Part shown: positions 1 through 7,536 of the stretch, in pieces
How positions within the stretch are numbered: position 1 is the first letter of the stretch
How the letters are laid out: every line of letters begins with the position of its first letter
Assembly: GCF_000308815.1 (NCBI RefSeq)
Contig: NZ_BAFX01000075.1
Span: 248,001 to 312,000 of the forward strand
Length of the DNA: 64,000 bases
Direction: 5' to 3'
DNA from: Nocardia concava NBRC 100430
GTDB lineage: Bacteria > Actinomycetota > Actinomycetes > Mycobacteriales > Mycobacteriaceae
The notes under the pieces: generated by a model
Seen by the model: the letters and a program-made list of their open reading frames with translations, nothing else
The model's database searches: none
Told to the model about the DNA's origin: nothing
Made by a program: the position numbers and the translations under genes

Positions 1-75
1 GTCGCGCCGGAGGAGATCCGCATGCGCACCAGCACCTTCACCGGTGGTGTGGAGGAGTTGCCCGTCATGTGGTGA
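1..75 (+). CDS. C-terminal fragment of an unidentified gene
   Basis: An open frame enters from the left edge and ends at a TGA at 73-75, leaving 24 residues that finish in EELPVMW. Codon use is normal for the window, so it is probably the tail of a real rightward gene whose body lies outside. The fragment is too short to assign a family. The next gene on the same strand starts 64 bases further on. Confidence 0.5.
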   Translation, partial: VAPEEIRMRTSTFTGGVEELPVMW

Positions 76-139
76 AAACCGTTGGGGTAGGGCTTGTTAG
101 GCTGCTTCCGGTCGTTTGTCTGACGGGAGCTCATTGTTC

Positions 140-952
140 ATGCCCTATGCCATCTCCGCGGGGGCGAAGGTGTTCTTCACAGACAGCGGAGGGGATGGGC
201 CGGTCGTGGTCCTGGGGCATCCGTTCCTGATGGATCACGAGGTGTTCGACCGGGAGGCCGAGTCCTTCCGGCCGCACACCGAGGCCCTCGGACCGGGCTA
301 TCGGGTGATCGCCGTCGATGCGCGCGGACACGGCGAAACCCTCAGTGATGACACGCCTTTCAGCTGCTGGGATCTGGCTCGTGACGCCTGGGCGGTGGTG
401 GATCATCTGGGTGTGGACCGGGTGGTGGCCGGTGGCTACGACATGGGTGGCTTCACCGCCCTGCGGATGGCGCTGCTGGCCCCGCCGCGCGTCGCCGGTC
501 TGGTCCTGATCGGCACCTCCGCCGAGGCGTACACCCCGGCGCAACGGGAGGGCTATCGGCAGGTCCTGGACGCGTGGACCGGGACCGCGCCGCTCGAGGT
601 GATCGCGAAGATGGTCGCCGGGCTCACCATCAGCGTCAATCGCGAGGATTACGCGGATTGGCTGGAGAAGTGGCTCGCCAGCGACCGGCAGCGCCTGTCG
701 AAGGCCGTCGACGGCCTGATCAATGTGGATTCCATTGTCGAGTTGCTCGGCGATATCGCCTGCCCCGCATTGCTCATCCGTGGCGCGTCCGATCCCGCGT
801 TCAGCGAGCCGACCATGCGTGTGCTGGAGGCGGGGCTCGGCGGGCCCACCGAATTCCGAACCATCGAGGGGGCGGCGCACGCCGTCACGCTCACCCACGG
901 CCCCGAGGTGGACGGGCTCATCCTGCGTTTTCTCGACTCGCTACATCTCTGA
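140..952 (+). CDS. alpha/beta-hydrolase with an Asp nucleophile (epoxide hydrolase/dehalogenase type)
   Basis: A 270-residue single-domain alpha/beta-hydrolase. The oxyanion-side HG lies in LGHPF (about residue 25). The nucleophile elbow reads GYDMGG, so the nucleophile is Asp101 rather than the usual Ser, as in epoxide hydrolases and haloalkane or haloacetate dehalogenases. The likely triad partners are Asp in GASDPAF (about 209) and His in GAAHAV (about 247). I chose the ATG at 140 because GGGAG lies about 10 bases upstream; the same frame is open from a TTG at 116, but that start has no good ribosome site. No signal peptide is seen, so it is probably cytoplasmic. The substrate cannot be told from sequence. 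Confidence 0.85.
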   Translation: MPYAISAGAKVFFTDSGGDGPVVVLGHPFLMDHEVFDREAESFRPHTEALGPGYRVIAVDARGHGETLSDDTPFSCWDLARDAWAVVDHLGVDRVVAGGYDMGGFTALRMALLAPPRVAGLVLIGTSAEAYTPAQREGYRQVLDAWTGTAPLEVIAKMVAGLTISVNREDYADWLEKWLASDRQRLSKAVDGLINVDSIVELLGDIACPALLIRGASDPAFSEPTMRVLEAGLGGPTEFRTIEGAAHAVTLTHGPEVDGLILRFLDSLHL

Positions 953-1112
953 TCCCGGCCGGGGTGCCCCCGCGCGAGGGGTACCCCTGGGCAGGGGGCG
1001 GGCAGCACCCGGGCCGGTGAAGTTATTGCCCGGAGAACCGTTGCGCCTGTTGTATTTTTCTCGGCAGCGTCGCCACTTCTTCACCTCGAGTACAGGCAAA
1101 TGGGGTAGAACC

Positions 1113-2096
1113 ATGTCGACTTCCTTTTTGTTCGGCGGCCAGGTCAGTCTGACGGCCGAAACCATCGACGAATTCGCGCAAGCCTGCCCGGCTGTGGGCA
1201 TCGCCTATGAACAGGCCGCCGACGCGACCGGAATACCCCTCGATATCTTGCGGGCGCGCTTACCGGAATCCGAATATCCGGGGGCATCGAATGATTCGGG
1301 CGAGGACAGCCACAGCATCGGCGCGCTCCGGCAGGCCGCCTTCGCGCTCGGATTCGCGGAGGAGCTGGCCGGGCGCGGGTTGCGGCCGGCGGCCGCGGGC
1401 GGTCTGAGCCTCGGCGCGCTCATCGCGACCTGCGTGGCGGGAGCCGTGGCCAGGGAAGAACTGTTCGGGCTGCTGCACCGGCGGCGGCTGGTACCGCTGC
1501 CGGAGGATGTCGCGGCGCAGGGCATGGCTTTGATGTACACACCGGTTTCCGACGCGCCGAAGAACTATTACGGCAAGCGGCGGCCGGGTGTCTATCTCGC
1601 GGTCGATACCGGGCCGATCGACGCGGTCATGCGCTCCTTCGTCCTATCCGGTCATATGACGGCGCTTCGGGAAATACTGGCGGAGGTGGAATCCGACCCC
1701 GGCCCCCGGCAGATGTACATTCTCGACGCATATCAGGGTGCGTTCCATTCACCGCTGCAACAGCATGCGGTCGACTTCATGCGGGAATTCGTGGACAGCA
1801 TGACATTTCGCGATCCGCGTATTCCGGTGTGCTCACCGGTGCGGCAGCGCGCTCTGCGGTCGGCCGAGGAGGTCAAGCATTTCGTGCTCACCCACAATTT
1901 GCTCCCCGCCCGCTACGAACCGCTCATCGCGGAAATGGATCGGCTCGGCATGACCGGTGGCCTGGTGCTCGGCCCGGGATTGCCCGCGCCCGCGGTGCAG
2001 CCGTTCCCGGTCGAGGTGCTCGCCGAACCGGCCGATCTCGACCGGCTGCCTGATATCGCGACGCACCTGGCCGGACCGTCGGCGGAGGTGGCATGA
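1113..2096 (+). CDS. FabD/PKS-type acyltransferase-like protein, motif-degenerate
   Basis: A 327-residue protein with the malonyl-CoA:ACP acyltransferase fold pattern. The N-terminal FPGQGSQ motif of the family is altered to FGGQVSL (residues 7-13). The nucleophile elbow GHSLG is altered to GLSLG (Ser99). The catalytic-His region AFHSP is kept (His212). Known FabD/AT enzymes move malonyl groups from CoA to acyl carrier protein; the altered motifs make the acyl specificity, or even activity, uncertain. The start is the ATG at 1113; the frame is open far upstream but that part overlaps the preceding hydrolase. Its stop overlaps the ATG of the next gene (ATGA), so translation of the two is coupled. 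No ketosynthase or ACP lies nearby. Confidence 0.75.
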   Translation: MSTSFLFGGQVSLTAETIDEFAQACPAVGIAYEQAADATGIPLDILRARLPESEYPGASNDSGEDSHSIGALRQAAFALGFAEELAGRGLRPAAAGGLSLGALIATCVAGAVAREELFGLLHRRRLVPLPEDVAAQGMALMYTPVSDAPKNYYGKRRPGVYLAVDTGPIDAVMRSFVLSGHMTALREILAEVESDPGPRQMYILDAYQGAFHSPLQQHAVDFMREFVDSMTFRDPRIPVCSPVRQRALRSAEEVKHFVLTHNLLPARYEPLIAEMDRLGMTGGLVLGPGLPAPAVQPFPVEVLAEPADLDRLPDIATHLAGPSAEVA

Positions 2097-2857
2097 CGCG
2101 CTTCACCGATCGCCGAGTACTCGTCACCGGCGCCGGCTCCGGTATCGGGCAGGCGATCGCCCTGCGCCTGCTCGCCGAGGGCGCCACCGTCTGCGGCGTC
2201 GGGCGCACGCCTGCCGCGTTGGAACAGACGGTCGAACTGGCCCGGGAGCGGGCGCTGCACGACCGGCTGCGCGTCGAAACCCTAGATATCGCAGACGAAT
2301 CCGCCGTCGAACGGGTGGTGCCCAAGGTCGTCGCCGAACTCGGCGGGCTCGACGTACTGATCAACGCGGCCGGGATAGTCCGCATGTCACACGTGCACGA
2401 GACCAGTACCGCGCTGTGGAACGAAGTGCTGAGCACGAACCTCACCGGCACGTTCCTGGTGACCCGCGGCGCCCTGCCCGCCCTCCTGGAGTCGGATCGC
2501 CCGGTCGTGGTGAACATCAGCTCGAACGCCGCCGCCTACGCCGCGCCCTACCGCGCGGCCTACGCCGCCAGCAAGGGCGGCCTCGAATCCTTCACCCGCG
2601 CTTTGGCTCTCGAATACAGCAAACAAGGACTCCGCGCTGTCTGCGTATCCCCGGGCGGAATCGAAACCGCCATGACCTACAGCCTCACCCCACCCCCGGA
2701 CATCGACCCGACACTCCTGTCCAAAATGGCCCCCGCCATCGGCCCCCTGCTCGGCTCACCGGACATGGTGGCGGGCGTGGTCGCCATGCTCGCCTCCGCC
2801 GACGCCGAATTCATCACCGGCACAACGATTCACGTCGACGGAGGCGCCCACATCTGA
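2093..2857 (+). CDS. SDR-family oxidoreductase (FabG-like)
   Basis: A 254-residue classical short-chain dehydrogenase. It has the Rossmann motif TGAGSGIG (12-19), NAAG (91-94), Ser143/144 in NISS, and the catalytic pair Tyr157/Lys161 in YAASK. The tail carries a typical IHVDGG ending. Length and motifs match 3-oxoacyl-ACP reductases and related alcohol dehydrogenases. The start overlaps the acyltransferase stop by 4 bases, so the two form an operon, perhaps reducing a product handled by the acyltransferase (inference). A hairpin at 2886-2923 follows. Confidence 0.9.
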   Translation: MTRFTDRRVLVTGAGSGIGQAIALRLLAEGATVCGVGRTPAALEQTVELARERALHDRLRVETLDIADESAVERVVPKVVAELGGLDVLINAAGIVRMSHVHETSTALWNEVLSTNLTGTFLVTRGALPALLESDRPVVVNISSNAAAYAAPYRAAYAASKGGLESFTRALALEYSKQGLRAVCVSPGGIETAMTYSLTPPPDIDPTLLSKMAPAIGPLLGSPDMVAGVVAMLASADAEFITGTTIHVDGGAHI

Positions 2858-2885
2858 GCACCCGCACCCAGCCGTTCGCCGGGAA

Positions 2886-2923
2886 CCCGATGGCTGGAGG
2901 TTCGTCCAACCGCAGCCATCGGG
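2886..2923 (+). terminator. hairpin after the SDR gene
   Basis: CCCGATGGCTG at 2886-2896 pairs perfectly with CAGCCATCGGG at 2913-2923, and the loop holds a second small stem (GGTT/AACC). It lies 29 bases after the SDR stop. There is no clear T-run, so it may be a weak terminator or an RNA-stabilising hairpin. Confidence 0.5.
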
Positions 2924-3021
2924 CCCGCGGCCGGTCTTGGAGATTATGCGTCTTCGCATGACATGTGATGCCGATTACATTTGGCCACGCCATCGCATCA
3001 CTCGTCACCCGAGGAACACCC

Positions 3022-3141
3022 ATGTCCGAGCCCGACCTCACCCGCAGGTGCATCGCGCGTGGCGGAACGTGGCTGTCCCTCGCCGTCACCCTCGCCGCCC
3101 CACTCTGCGTGCTGCTGATCCTCGCCCACCACGCCTTATGA
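3022..3141 (+). CDS. 39-residue single-span membrane peptide
   Basis: A short frame from an ATG at 3022 to TGA at 3139. GAGGAA sits about 7 bases upstream, a good ribosome site. The peptide has a charged N-terminus (MSEPDLTRRC) then one hydrophobic segment (WLSLAVTLAAPLCVLLIL, about residues 17-34), so it would sit in the membrane with a very short tail. The family is not recognised. It stands alone between the SDR and VOC genes. Confidence 0.5.
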   Translation: MSEPDLTRRCIARGGTWLSLAVTLAAPLCVLLILAHHAL

Positions 3142-3230
3142 TCGGAGATCGGCCTTCCGATGAATTTCCGCGCCCGAATCCGTCTCAATAGGGGCCAACA
3201 CCCCATACGAGCGAGTGAGGAACGATCGCG

Positions 3231-3710
3231 ATGAGTGGACTGGGAATCTGTCTCTGGTTCGACGACGAAGGTGAGGAGGCGGCGCGGTACTACACCTCTA
3301 TCTTCAAGAATTCGAAGATCAATGCCGTGGTGCCCTACGGCGAAGCCTTCGGCGGTAAGGCCGGCCAGACGATGGTGGTGGACTTCGAGGTCAACGGCCA
3401 GCGGATCACCGCCCTCAACGGCGGGAAGATGGACTGGTCGTTCAACGAGGCGATCTCGCTGATGATCGACTGCGAGGACCAGGCAGAGGTCGACTACTAC
3501 TGGAACGCCCTCACCGCCGACGGCGGCCAGGAATCCCAGTGCGGCTGGCTCAAGGACAAGTACGGCCTGAACTGGCAGGTCACCCCGAAGCGCTACTACG
3601 AACTGGCCGACCCCTCCAACCCGGCCCGCGCCGACCGCGTCAACCAGGCGCTGATGCCGATGAAGAAGATCGACCTCGCCACCCTGGAACGCGCCGCGGC
3701 GGAAGCATAG
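3231..3710 (+). CDS. VOC/PhnB-like glyoxalase-fold protein
   Basis: A 159-residue protein of the PhnB-like branch of the VOC superfamily (often labelled 3-demethylubiquinone-9 methyltransferase-like). It begins with LCLWFDD-type beta strand LGICLWFDDEGEEAARYYTSIF and continues with the typical ISLMIDCEDQAEVDYYW and CGWLKDKYGLNWQVTP blocks. These proteins are small dimers of beta-alpha-beta-beta-beta units; their substrates are mostly unknown. The ATG at 3231 follows GAGGAACGATCGCG. A 16-bp perfect hairpin closes the transcript at 3714-3748. Confidence 0.88.
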   Translation: MSGLGICLWFDDEGEEAARYYTSIFKNSKINAVVPYGEAFGGKAGQTMVVDFEVNGQRITALNGGKMDWSFNEAISLMIDCEDQAEVDYYWNALTADGGQESQCGWLKDKYGLNWQVTPKRYYELADPSNPARADRVNQALMPMKKIDLATLERAAAEA

Positions 3711-3713
3711 ACA

Positions 3714-3748
3714 AAGTGGGTTCCTTTGCATCGCAAAGGAACCCACTT
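3714..3748 (+). terminator. strong intrinsic-type terminator
   Basis: AAGTGGGTTCCTTTGC (3714-3729) and its perfect complement (3733-3748) form a 16-bp stem with a 3-base loop, starting 3 bases after the VOC stop codon. It is followed by CGTAATG rather than a long T-run. Confidence 0.85.
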
Positions 3749-3842
3749 CGTAATGCCGTCCAGCGGGCGACACGACTACTGCCCACACGCGTGTCGCAAC
3801 GAAGCCACTCGTAAACGCCTGCGCGGCGGGGGTTGCCGGGGT

Positions 3843-4167
3843 ACGACGCTGTTCTACCTGCCGAAGGTCGCGCCCCGCGAGCCCAGGCTGGGGCTGGAGG
3901 ATCTGCGCCCGATCATGCGGTATCTGGCTATGTTGGCGCGGGCCGGTGGCGCTCGGACCCGAGGCCAAGGAGGCGCTGATGACCACCGCGGAACGACTCG
4001 AAGCAAAGGGCCGTGCCGAGGCATTGCTCGAACTGCTGGCTTTGCGGTTCGGACCCGTGCCCGCGCGCATCGCGGACCGGGTTCACAACTCTTCCATCGA
4101 GCAGCTTCAACAGTGGACGACCCGCGTTCTCACCGCCGATACCCTCGGGAAGGTCTTCGAGCCGTAA
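3843..4167 (+). pseudogene. frameshifted remnant of a DUF4351/Rpn-type (YhgA-like) protein
   Basis: Two frames join to give one recognisable C-terminus. Positions about 3843-3935 encode FYLPKVAPREPRLGLEDLRP followed by IMRYLAML. From the GTG at 3946, one frame over, comes GPEAKEALMTTAERLEAKG and then LLELLALRFGPVPARI. The second half matches the DUF4351 pattern (LL-RRFG-P ... L-SLEQL) found at the C-terminus of Rpn/YhgA-like recombination-promoting nucleases (family knowledge). The nuclease domain is absent, so this is a truncated and frameshifted leftover. Strong hairpins bound it on both sides. A short functional 73-residue protein from 3946 is the alternative. Confidence 0.5.
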
Positions 4168-4220
4168 GGAGACAGCCTGAACCCGGCCAACCTATGGGTT
4201 CGACTCGGGCCCGAAAAGCC

Positions 4221-4260
4221 GACAGGCGAATTCCTTTGCGTAACAAGGAATTCGCCTGTC
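4221..4260. terminator. bidirectional hairpin between the DUF4351 remnant and tRNA-Leu
   Basis: GACAGGCGAATTCCTT (4221-4236) pairs perfectly with 4245-4260 around an 8-base loop. It lies directly after the 3' end of the leftward tRNA-Leu gene, and so probably ends tRNA transcription (T-rich on the minus strand reading) as well as anything coming from the left. Confidence 0.75.
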
Positions 4261-4264
4261 TTGG

Positions 4265-4349
4265 TGTCCGGAGGGGGACTTGAACCCCCACGCCCTAATA
4301 CGGGCACTAGCACCTCAAGCTAGCGCGTCTGCCATTCCGCCACCCGGAC
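4265..4349 (-). tRNA. tRNA-Leu(GAG), copy 1
   Basis: The minus strand reads GTCCGGGTGGCGGAATGGCA at the 5' end. It has a 5-bp anticodon stem CTAGC/GCTAG with loop TTGAGGT (anticodon GAG), a long class II variable arm (TGCCCGTATTAGGGCG), the T-arm GGGGGTTCAAGTCCCCC, and acceptor end CCGGAC plus discriminator A. The CCA is not encoded. It is identical over all 85 bases to the copy at 6500-6584. Confidence 0.96.
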
Positions 4350-4443
4350 CGGTGATGCTGGACAAGATTAGCGGAGAGGTTGGCGGAAAAGGAAATCGGG
4401 GCTGGAGCAGGCGAAATGGGGTGCGCGGGGGAGGGTTTGGGGG

Positions 4444-4755
4444 TTAGTGGAGGATGCCGAGGAGGTTGGCGTTCTTGATTTGGGTGTCCTTGTTGGCCTG
4501 GACCTGGCAGAGGCTCTGGACGGCGGCCATGGAGAGGTCGACCTGGGTGCCGGCGGGCTCGTTGTCGTTGCCGGTTTGCTGCTTGATGAACTTGGTGATG
4601 GTGATGCGCTGAGTGTTGGCGTCCTGGGCGAGGTAGTCGCTGCACTTGGTTTCGCCGCCCTTGTTGAGGGCCTTCTCGACGTCGGAGCAACCGGACAGCA
4701 GGGCTACGGCGGTTGCGGCGGCGGCCAGGGCCGCCCATCGCGCGGTGTTCATCAT
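4444..4755 (-). CDS. small lipoprotein with HdeA-like cysteine pattern
   Basis: A 103-residue protein whose N-terminus (MMNTARWAALAAAATAVALL) is followed by the lipobox LSGC, so it should be a lipid-anchored exported protein. The mature part has CSDYLAQDANTQ and a second Cys in AVQSLCQ, reminiscent of the HdeA acid-stress chaperone fold with one disulfide (inference from pattern only). GAGGAA precedes the first ATG at 4755; a second ATG follows directly at 4752. It is a single gene, 94 bases from the tRNA-Leu on its downstream side. Confidence 0.75.
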   Translation of the reverse strand: MMNTARWAALAAAATAVALLSGCSDVEKALNKGGETKCSDYLAQDANTQRITITKFIKQQTGNDNEPAGTQVDLSMAAVQSLCQVQANKDTQIKNANLLGILH

Positions 4756-4939
4756 GCGTTCCTCGTGGGTCGTGCGCGGTGGGTGTCGACCGCGATCGAC
4801 CGCCACTGTAGATGGGCGCGACCGTTCGGCAATCGGGGCTGGACCCGGAGATTCGGCGCAATGAGGTGTGATTCCAGTCACAACCCCTACGGCCCCTCGA
4901 CAGTGCATCGACTGCGAATTGGCATGCGGTGCAAGCGAT

Positions 4940-5770
4940 TCACGGCCGGGATTCGGCCGCGCTGGCGGCGCGCCAGACCCGGGCCTCGCTGGCATTGCCG
5001 CGGCGCGTGAGGAGTTCGGCCAGACCCGCCATGGCGCGCGGGTCGCCGTGGGCGGCGGCGGTGCGCCACCAGTGTTCGGCCTCGGGGAAATCGCCGCGGC
5101 GGTAGCGCAGGACGCCGAGGTCGTAGGCCGCGGCTAGGTGGCCGAATTCGGCTGCCTGCGTCCAGAGTTGGACGGCCTGGGCCTCTTCGCCGCGGCTCTG
5201 CATGGCGACGCCGAGCTCGTAGAGGGCGTTCTGGTAGCGGCCCGCGTCGGTGGGCGGCTCCGGCGGGGGCGGGGTGAGGGCGAGGGTGAGTTCGACGACC
5301 AGTTCCCCGAAGTCGGGCGGGCCGACTCCGGTGCTGCAGTGCAGGACGGTCATGGTGGGCTCGCGGGTGATGAGCATGCCGTAGTTGCCCGACCAGGACA
5401 CGATGGTGTCGGCCTCGTCCACCCAGACGGGCGTGAGGGTGATCGCCGCATCGGCCTCGCTCGGGCAGACCTGGAGGTCGATGCCGCCGGTCATGGCATC
5501 GCTCCAGACGTCAACCCCCCTGAGCCGGCGGCCGTCCAGCAACACGTACCCCCGGTCCACGCCGAGCCCGATGCCGAGGCTGCGCACACCGGGGCGCGGG
5601 GCGGCCGCGCGCAGGCCGAGGCGGACCGTGGTGGGCGAGACGCCCACGACCTCCGTGTGCAGGGGGTAGACGTGTGCCCCGTTCCAGGTCACGGGGTCCG
5701 CGCTGTCGTATCGGTCCGCCAGGGGAGGTTCGGTCGTGGCCGGCTCGGCGTACGAATACGACCCCTTCAT
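4940..5770 (-). CDS. Sel1/TPR-repeat protein with N-terminal beta-rich domain
   Basis: A 276-residue protein. Residues about 1-170 form an unrecognised beta-rich region. Residues about 180-270 contain Sel1-like repeats: ALYELGVAMQSRGEEAQAVQ, AAYDLGVLRYRRGDFPEAE and AMAGLAELLTRRGNASEA, each followed by a W-rich AA-GH/GD turn. Sel1 repeats form alpha-solenoids for protein contacts. No signal peptide or membrane span is seen. The ATG at 5770 follows GAAAGGCGGGG. It reads away from mihF, with a 274-bp divergent intergenic region. Confidence 0.8.
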   Translation of the reverse strand: MKGSYSYAEPATTEPPLADRYDSADPVTWNGAHVYPLHTEVVGVSPTTVRLGLRAAAPRPGVRSLGIGLGVDRGYVLLDGRRLRGVDVWSDAMTGGIDLQVCPSEADAAITLTPVWVDEADTIVSWSGNYGMLITREPTMTVLHCSTGVGPPDFGELVVELTLALTPPPPEPPTDAGRYQNALYELGVAMQSRGEEAQAVQLWTQAAEFGHLAAAYDLGVLRYRRGDFPEAEHWWRTAAAHGDPRAMAGLAELLTRRGNASEARVWRAASAAESRP

Positions 5771-5875
5771 CTGCCCCGCCTTTCACCGGTGCCGTGGGAT
5801 GTTCGCGCATACCGTAGTACCGATGCCGCCCGCAGCGTCCCGTATTTGCCAGCTACCTGAAATCAGCAAACACCT

Positions 5876-5887
5876 GGTCAAATGACC
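5876..5887. promoter_or_regulatory. possible operator, inverted repeat GGTCA-AA-TGACC
   Basis: A 5-bp inverted repeat with a 2-base spacer lies in the divergent region between the Sel1 gene and mihF. The regulator is unknown, and chance occurrence is possible. Confidence 0.25.
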
Positions 5888-5975
5888 TGCGTCCGGAGTG
5901 CCCCTCGAGGGGTGTCCGTGTCCGGATTTCGCCGGTCGCTCGACGTGTCGGCCACGTCCACGCGGTGTGTCGTAC

Positions 5976-6003
5976 TTGCGCAACGGCCGGTGTCCTGTTG
6001 AAT
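5976..6003 (+). promoter_or_regulatory. candidate mihF promoter
   Basis: TTGCGC at 5976-5981 and TTGAAT at 5998-6003 are spaced by 16 bases and would place the transcript start about 35 bases before the mihF ATG. The -10 box is a weak match. Confidence 0.3.
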
Positions 6004-6044
6004 CGTCGGCGAAATACCAGCGAACGAGTGAAAGGTAAGGACAT

Positions 6045-6359
6045 ATGGCTCTGCCCACCATGACCCCCGAACAACGCTCCGAGGCGCTGGCCAAGGCCGC
6101 GGCTGTTCGTAAGGCACGCTCCGAGATGATCGCTGAGGTCAAGAAGGGCTCGCTGAGCCTGAGCGAACTCCTCAAGCGTGCCGACAAGGAGGACTTGGTC
6201 AAGAAGACGAAGGTGGCGGCAGTCATCAAGGCGCTCCCGGGCATCGGCCCGGTCAAGGCGGCCAAGCTGATGGACGAGGCCGAGATCCCCGCCGACCGCC
6301 GCATCGGCGGCCTGGGCTCCCGTCAGCGCGCCGCGCTGCTGGAGGCGTTGAAGGCTTGA
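6045..6359 (+). CDS. mihF: integration host factor, actinobacterial type (mIHF)
   Basis: A 104-residue basic protein that matches the actinobacterial mIHF family end to end: an N-terminal helix (MALPTMTPEQRSEALAKAA), then VKKGSLSLSELLKRAD, and the helix-two-turn-helix core VAAVIKALPGIGPVKAAKLM followed by the conserved RRIGGLG. mIHF is an essential, abundant nucleoid protein that bends DNA and was first identified as a host factor for mycobacteriophage L5 integration (family knowledge). AAGGTAAGG precedes the ATG. A 9-bp GC stem at 6376-6399 follows. A tRNA-Leu gene lies 140 bases downstream. Confidence 0.97.
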   Translation: MALPTMTPEQRSEALAKAAAVRKARSEMIAEVKKGSLSLSELLKRADKEDLVKKTKVAAVIKALPGIGPVKAAKLMDEAEIPADRRIGGLGSRQRAALLEALKA

Positions 6360-6375
6360 GATCGGGGGGTGGCCT

Positions 6376-6399
6376 GCCGGGTCGCGAAATCGACCCGGC
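6376..6399 (+). terminator. hairpin after mihF
   Basis: GCCGGGTCG (6376-6384) pairs with CGACCCGGC (6391-6399) around CGAAAT, 16 bases after the mihF stop. There is no T-run. Confidence 0.55.
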
Positions 6400-6499
6400 G
6401 GCAACCGCTCCCACCGCCTCTGCTTGCTCGGTAAACCTGCAGGATATCGGCCGATTTGGTCTGAACGGTCCGATCCGATAACCTTGCTGAGCACCACCG

Positions 6500-6584
6500 G
6501 TCCGGGTGGCGGAATGGCAGACGCGCTAGCTTGAGGTGCTAGTGCCCGTATTAGGGCGTGGGGGTTCAAGTCCCCCTCCGGACA
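6500..6584 (+). tRNA. tRNA-Leu(GAG), copy 2
   Basis: Base-for-base identical to the minus-strand copy at 4265-4349: acceptor GTCCGGG, anticodon loop TTGAGGT, long variable arm, T-arm GGGGGTTCAAGTCCCCC and discriminator A. CCA is not encoded. A 16-bp terminator hairpin follows 4 bases later. Confidence 0.96.
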
Positions 6585-6588
6585 CAAC

Positions 6589-6626
6589 GAGGAGCGGGTT
6601 CCACCGAGCAGTGGAACCCGCTCCTC
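6589..6626. terminator. terminator shared by tRNA-Leu (right) and enoyl-CoA hydratase (left)
   Basis: GAGGAGCGGGTTCCAC (6589-6604) pairs perfectly with 6611-6626 around CGAGCA, followed by TTTCC on the plus strand. It lies between two convergent genes. Confidence 0.85.
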
Positions 6627-6678
6627 TTTCCATTTCCGAGGCCGACGTGATCCGGGATAGCGGGGTGGGTGGCTGCAC

Positions 6679-7536
6679 TCAGGGTGCGAGCCAGTCGGCC
6701 AACTGAGGTAGATCGGTGCGCGGCACGCCCGTGAATCGGGGCGCGCGTTTCTCGAGGAAAGAGGAAATACCTTCCGCCAGATCGGGGCTGGCGGAAGCGT
6801 AGGGGATGGTCCGCCGATCCAGGGCGAACGCCGCCTCCGGATCGCCGTGAGAGGCCATGGCGACGAGGGCTCGGCGAATGACGGCGGCGGAGGTGGGGGC
6901 GATGTTGGCGGCGAGATCGCGGGCCAGGGCGTAGGCGGCCGGGAGTAGTTCGGCGGGGGAGTGCACGCTCGTCACCAGCCCGGCGTCGAGGGCTTCGGCG
7001 GCGTCGAAGAGCCGCCCGGTCAGCATCCACTCCTTGGCCTTGGCGAGGCCGACCAACTGGGGCAGGAACCAGGTCGATCCGCCCTCCGGGAACAGACCGC
7101 GGCGGGCGAACACGAAACCGAAGCGGGCGGTGTCGGCGGCCAGGCGGAAGTCCGCGGCGAGCGTCATGGAAATGCCGACCCCGACAGCGGGTCCCTGAAA
7201 TGCCACGATAACCGGCTTGTTCAGGTTCGTCATCGGGCGGGCGACGCGGGTCGACGGTTCGTCCCAGTCTGGATCGGCGATGTCGCCGAGCGAGGGCTCC
7301 GCGAAATCCATTCCGACACAGAAGTAGTCACCAGCAGCGGTGAGCACCACCACCCGAACCTCATCGTCGAGATCGGCGGCGGTCAGGGCCGCACCGAGTT
7401 CGTCGGCCATCCTCAGCGTGAACCCGTTGCGCGCCGCGGGCCGGTTGAGTGTGATGGTCGCGATCGTGTCCTCGACCGAATAGACGATCGTCGAAAACGA
7501 AGCCGAACCGCACTGATCCACCGCGTCGGCCGCCAT
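6679..7536 (-). CDS. enoyl-CoA hydratase/isomerase family protein
   Basis: A 285-residue crotonase-fold enzyme. It has the N-terminal ITLNRPAARNGFT block, the oxyanion-hole segment AAGDYFCVGMDF (about 70-81), the second oxyanion loop FQGPAVGVGISMTLAADF, and the catalytic-Glu region RRGLFPEGGSTWFLP. The first of the two family Glu residues is not obvious, as in many isomerase-like members. It should act on acyl-CoA intermediates in the cytoplasm; which pathway is unknown as no beta-oxidation gene is adjacent. The ATG at 7536 gives a slightly long N-terminus. Confidence 0.9.
   Translation of the reverse strand: MAADAVDQCGSASFSTIVYSVEDTIATITLNRPAARNGFTLRMADELGAALTAADLDDEVRVVVLTAAGDYFCVGMDFAEPSLGDIADPDWDEPSTRVARPMTNLNKPVIVAFQGPAVGVGISMTLAADFRLAADTARFGFVFARRGLFPEGGSTWFLPQLVGLAKAKEWMLTGRLFDAAEALDAGLVTSVHSPAELLPAAYALARDLAANIAPTSAAVIRRALVAMASHGDPEAAFALDRRTIPYASASPDLAEGISSFLEKRAPRFTGVPRTDLPQLADWLAP

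Noticed and set aside
2814..4070. A 418-codon minus-strand open frame
   Set aside because: It spans the VOC gene and reads through both arms of the terminator hairpin at 3714-3748; no conserved motifs.
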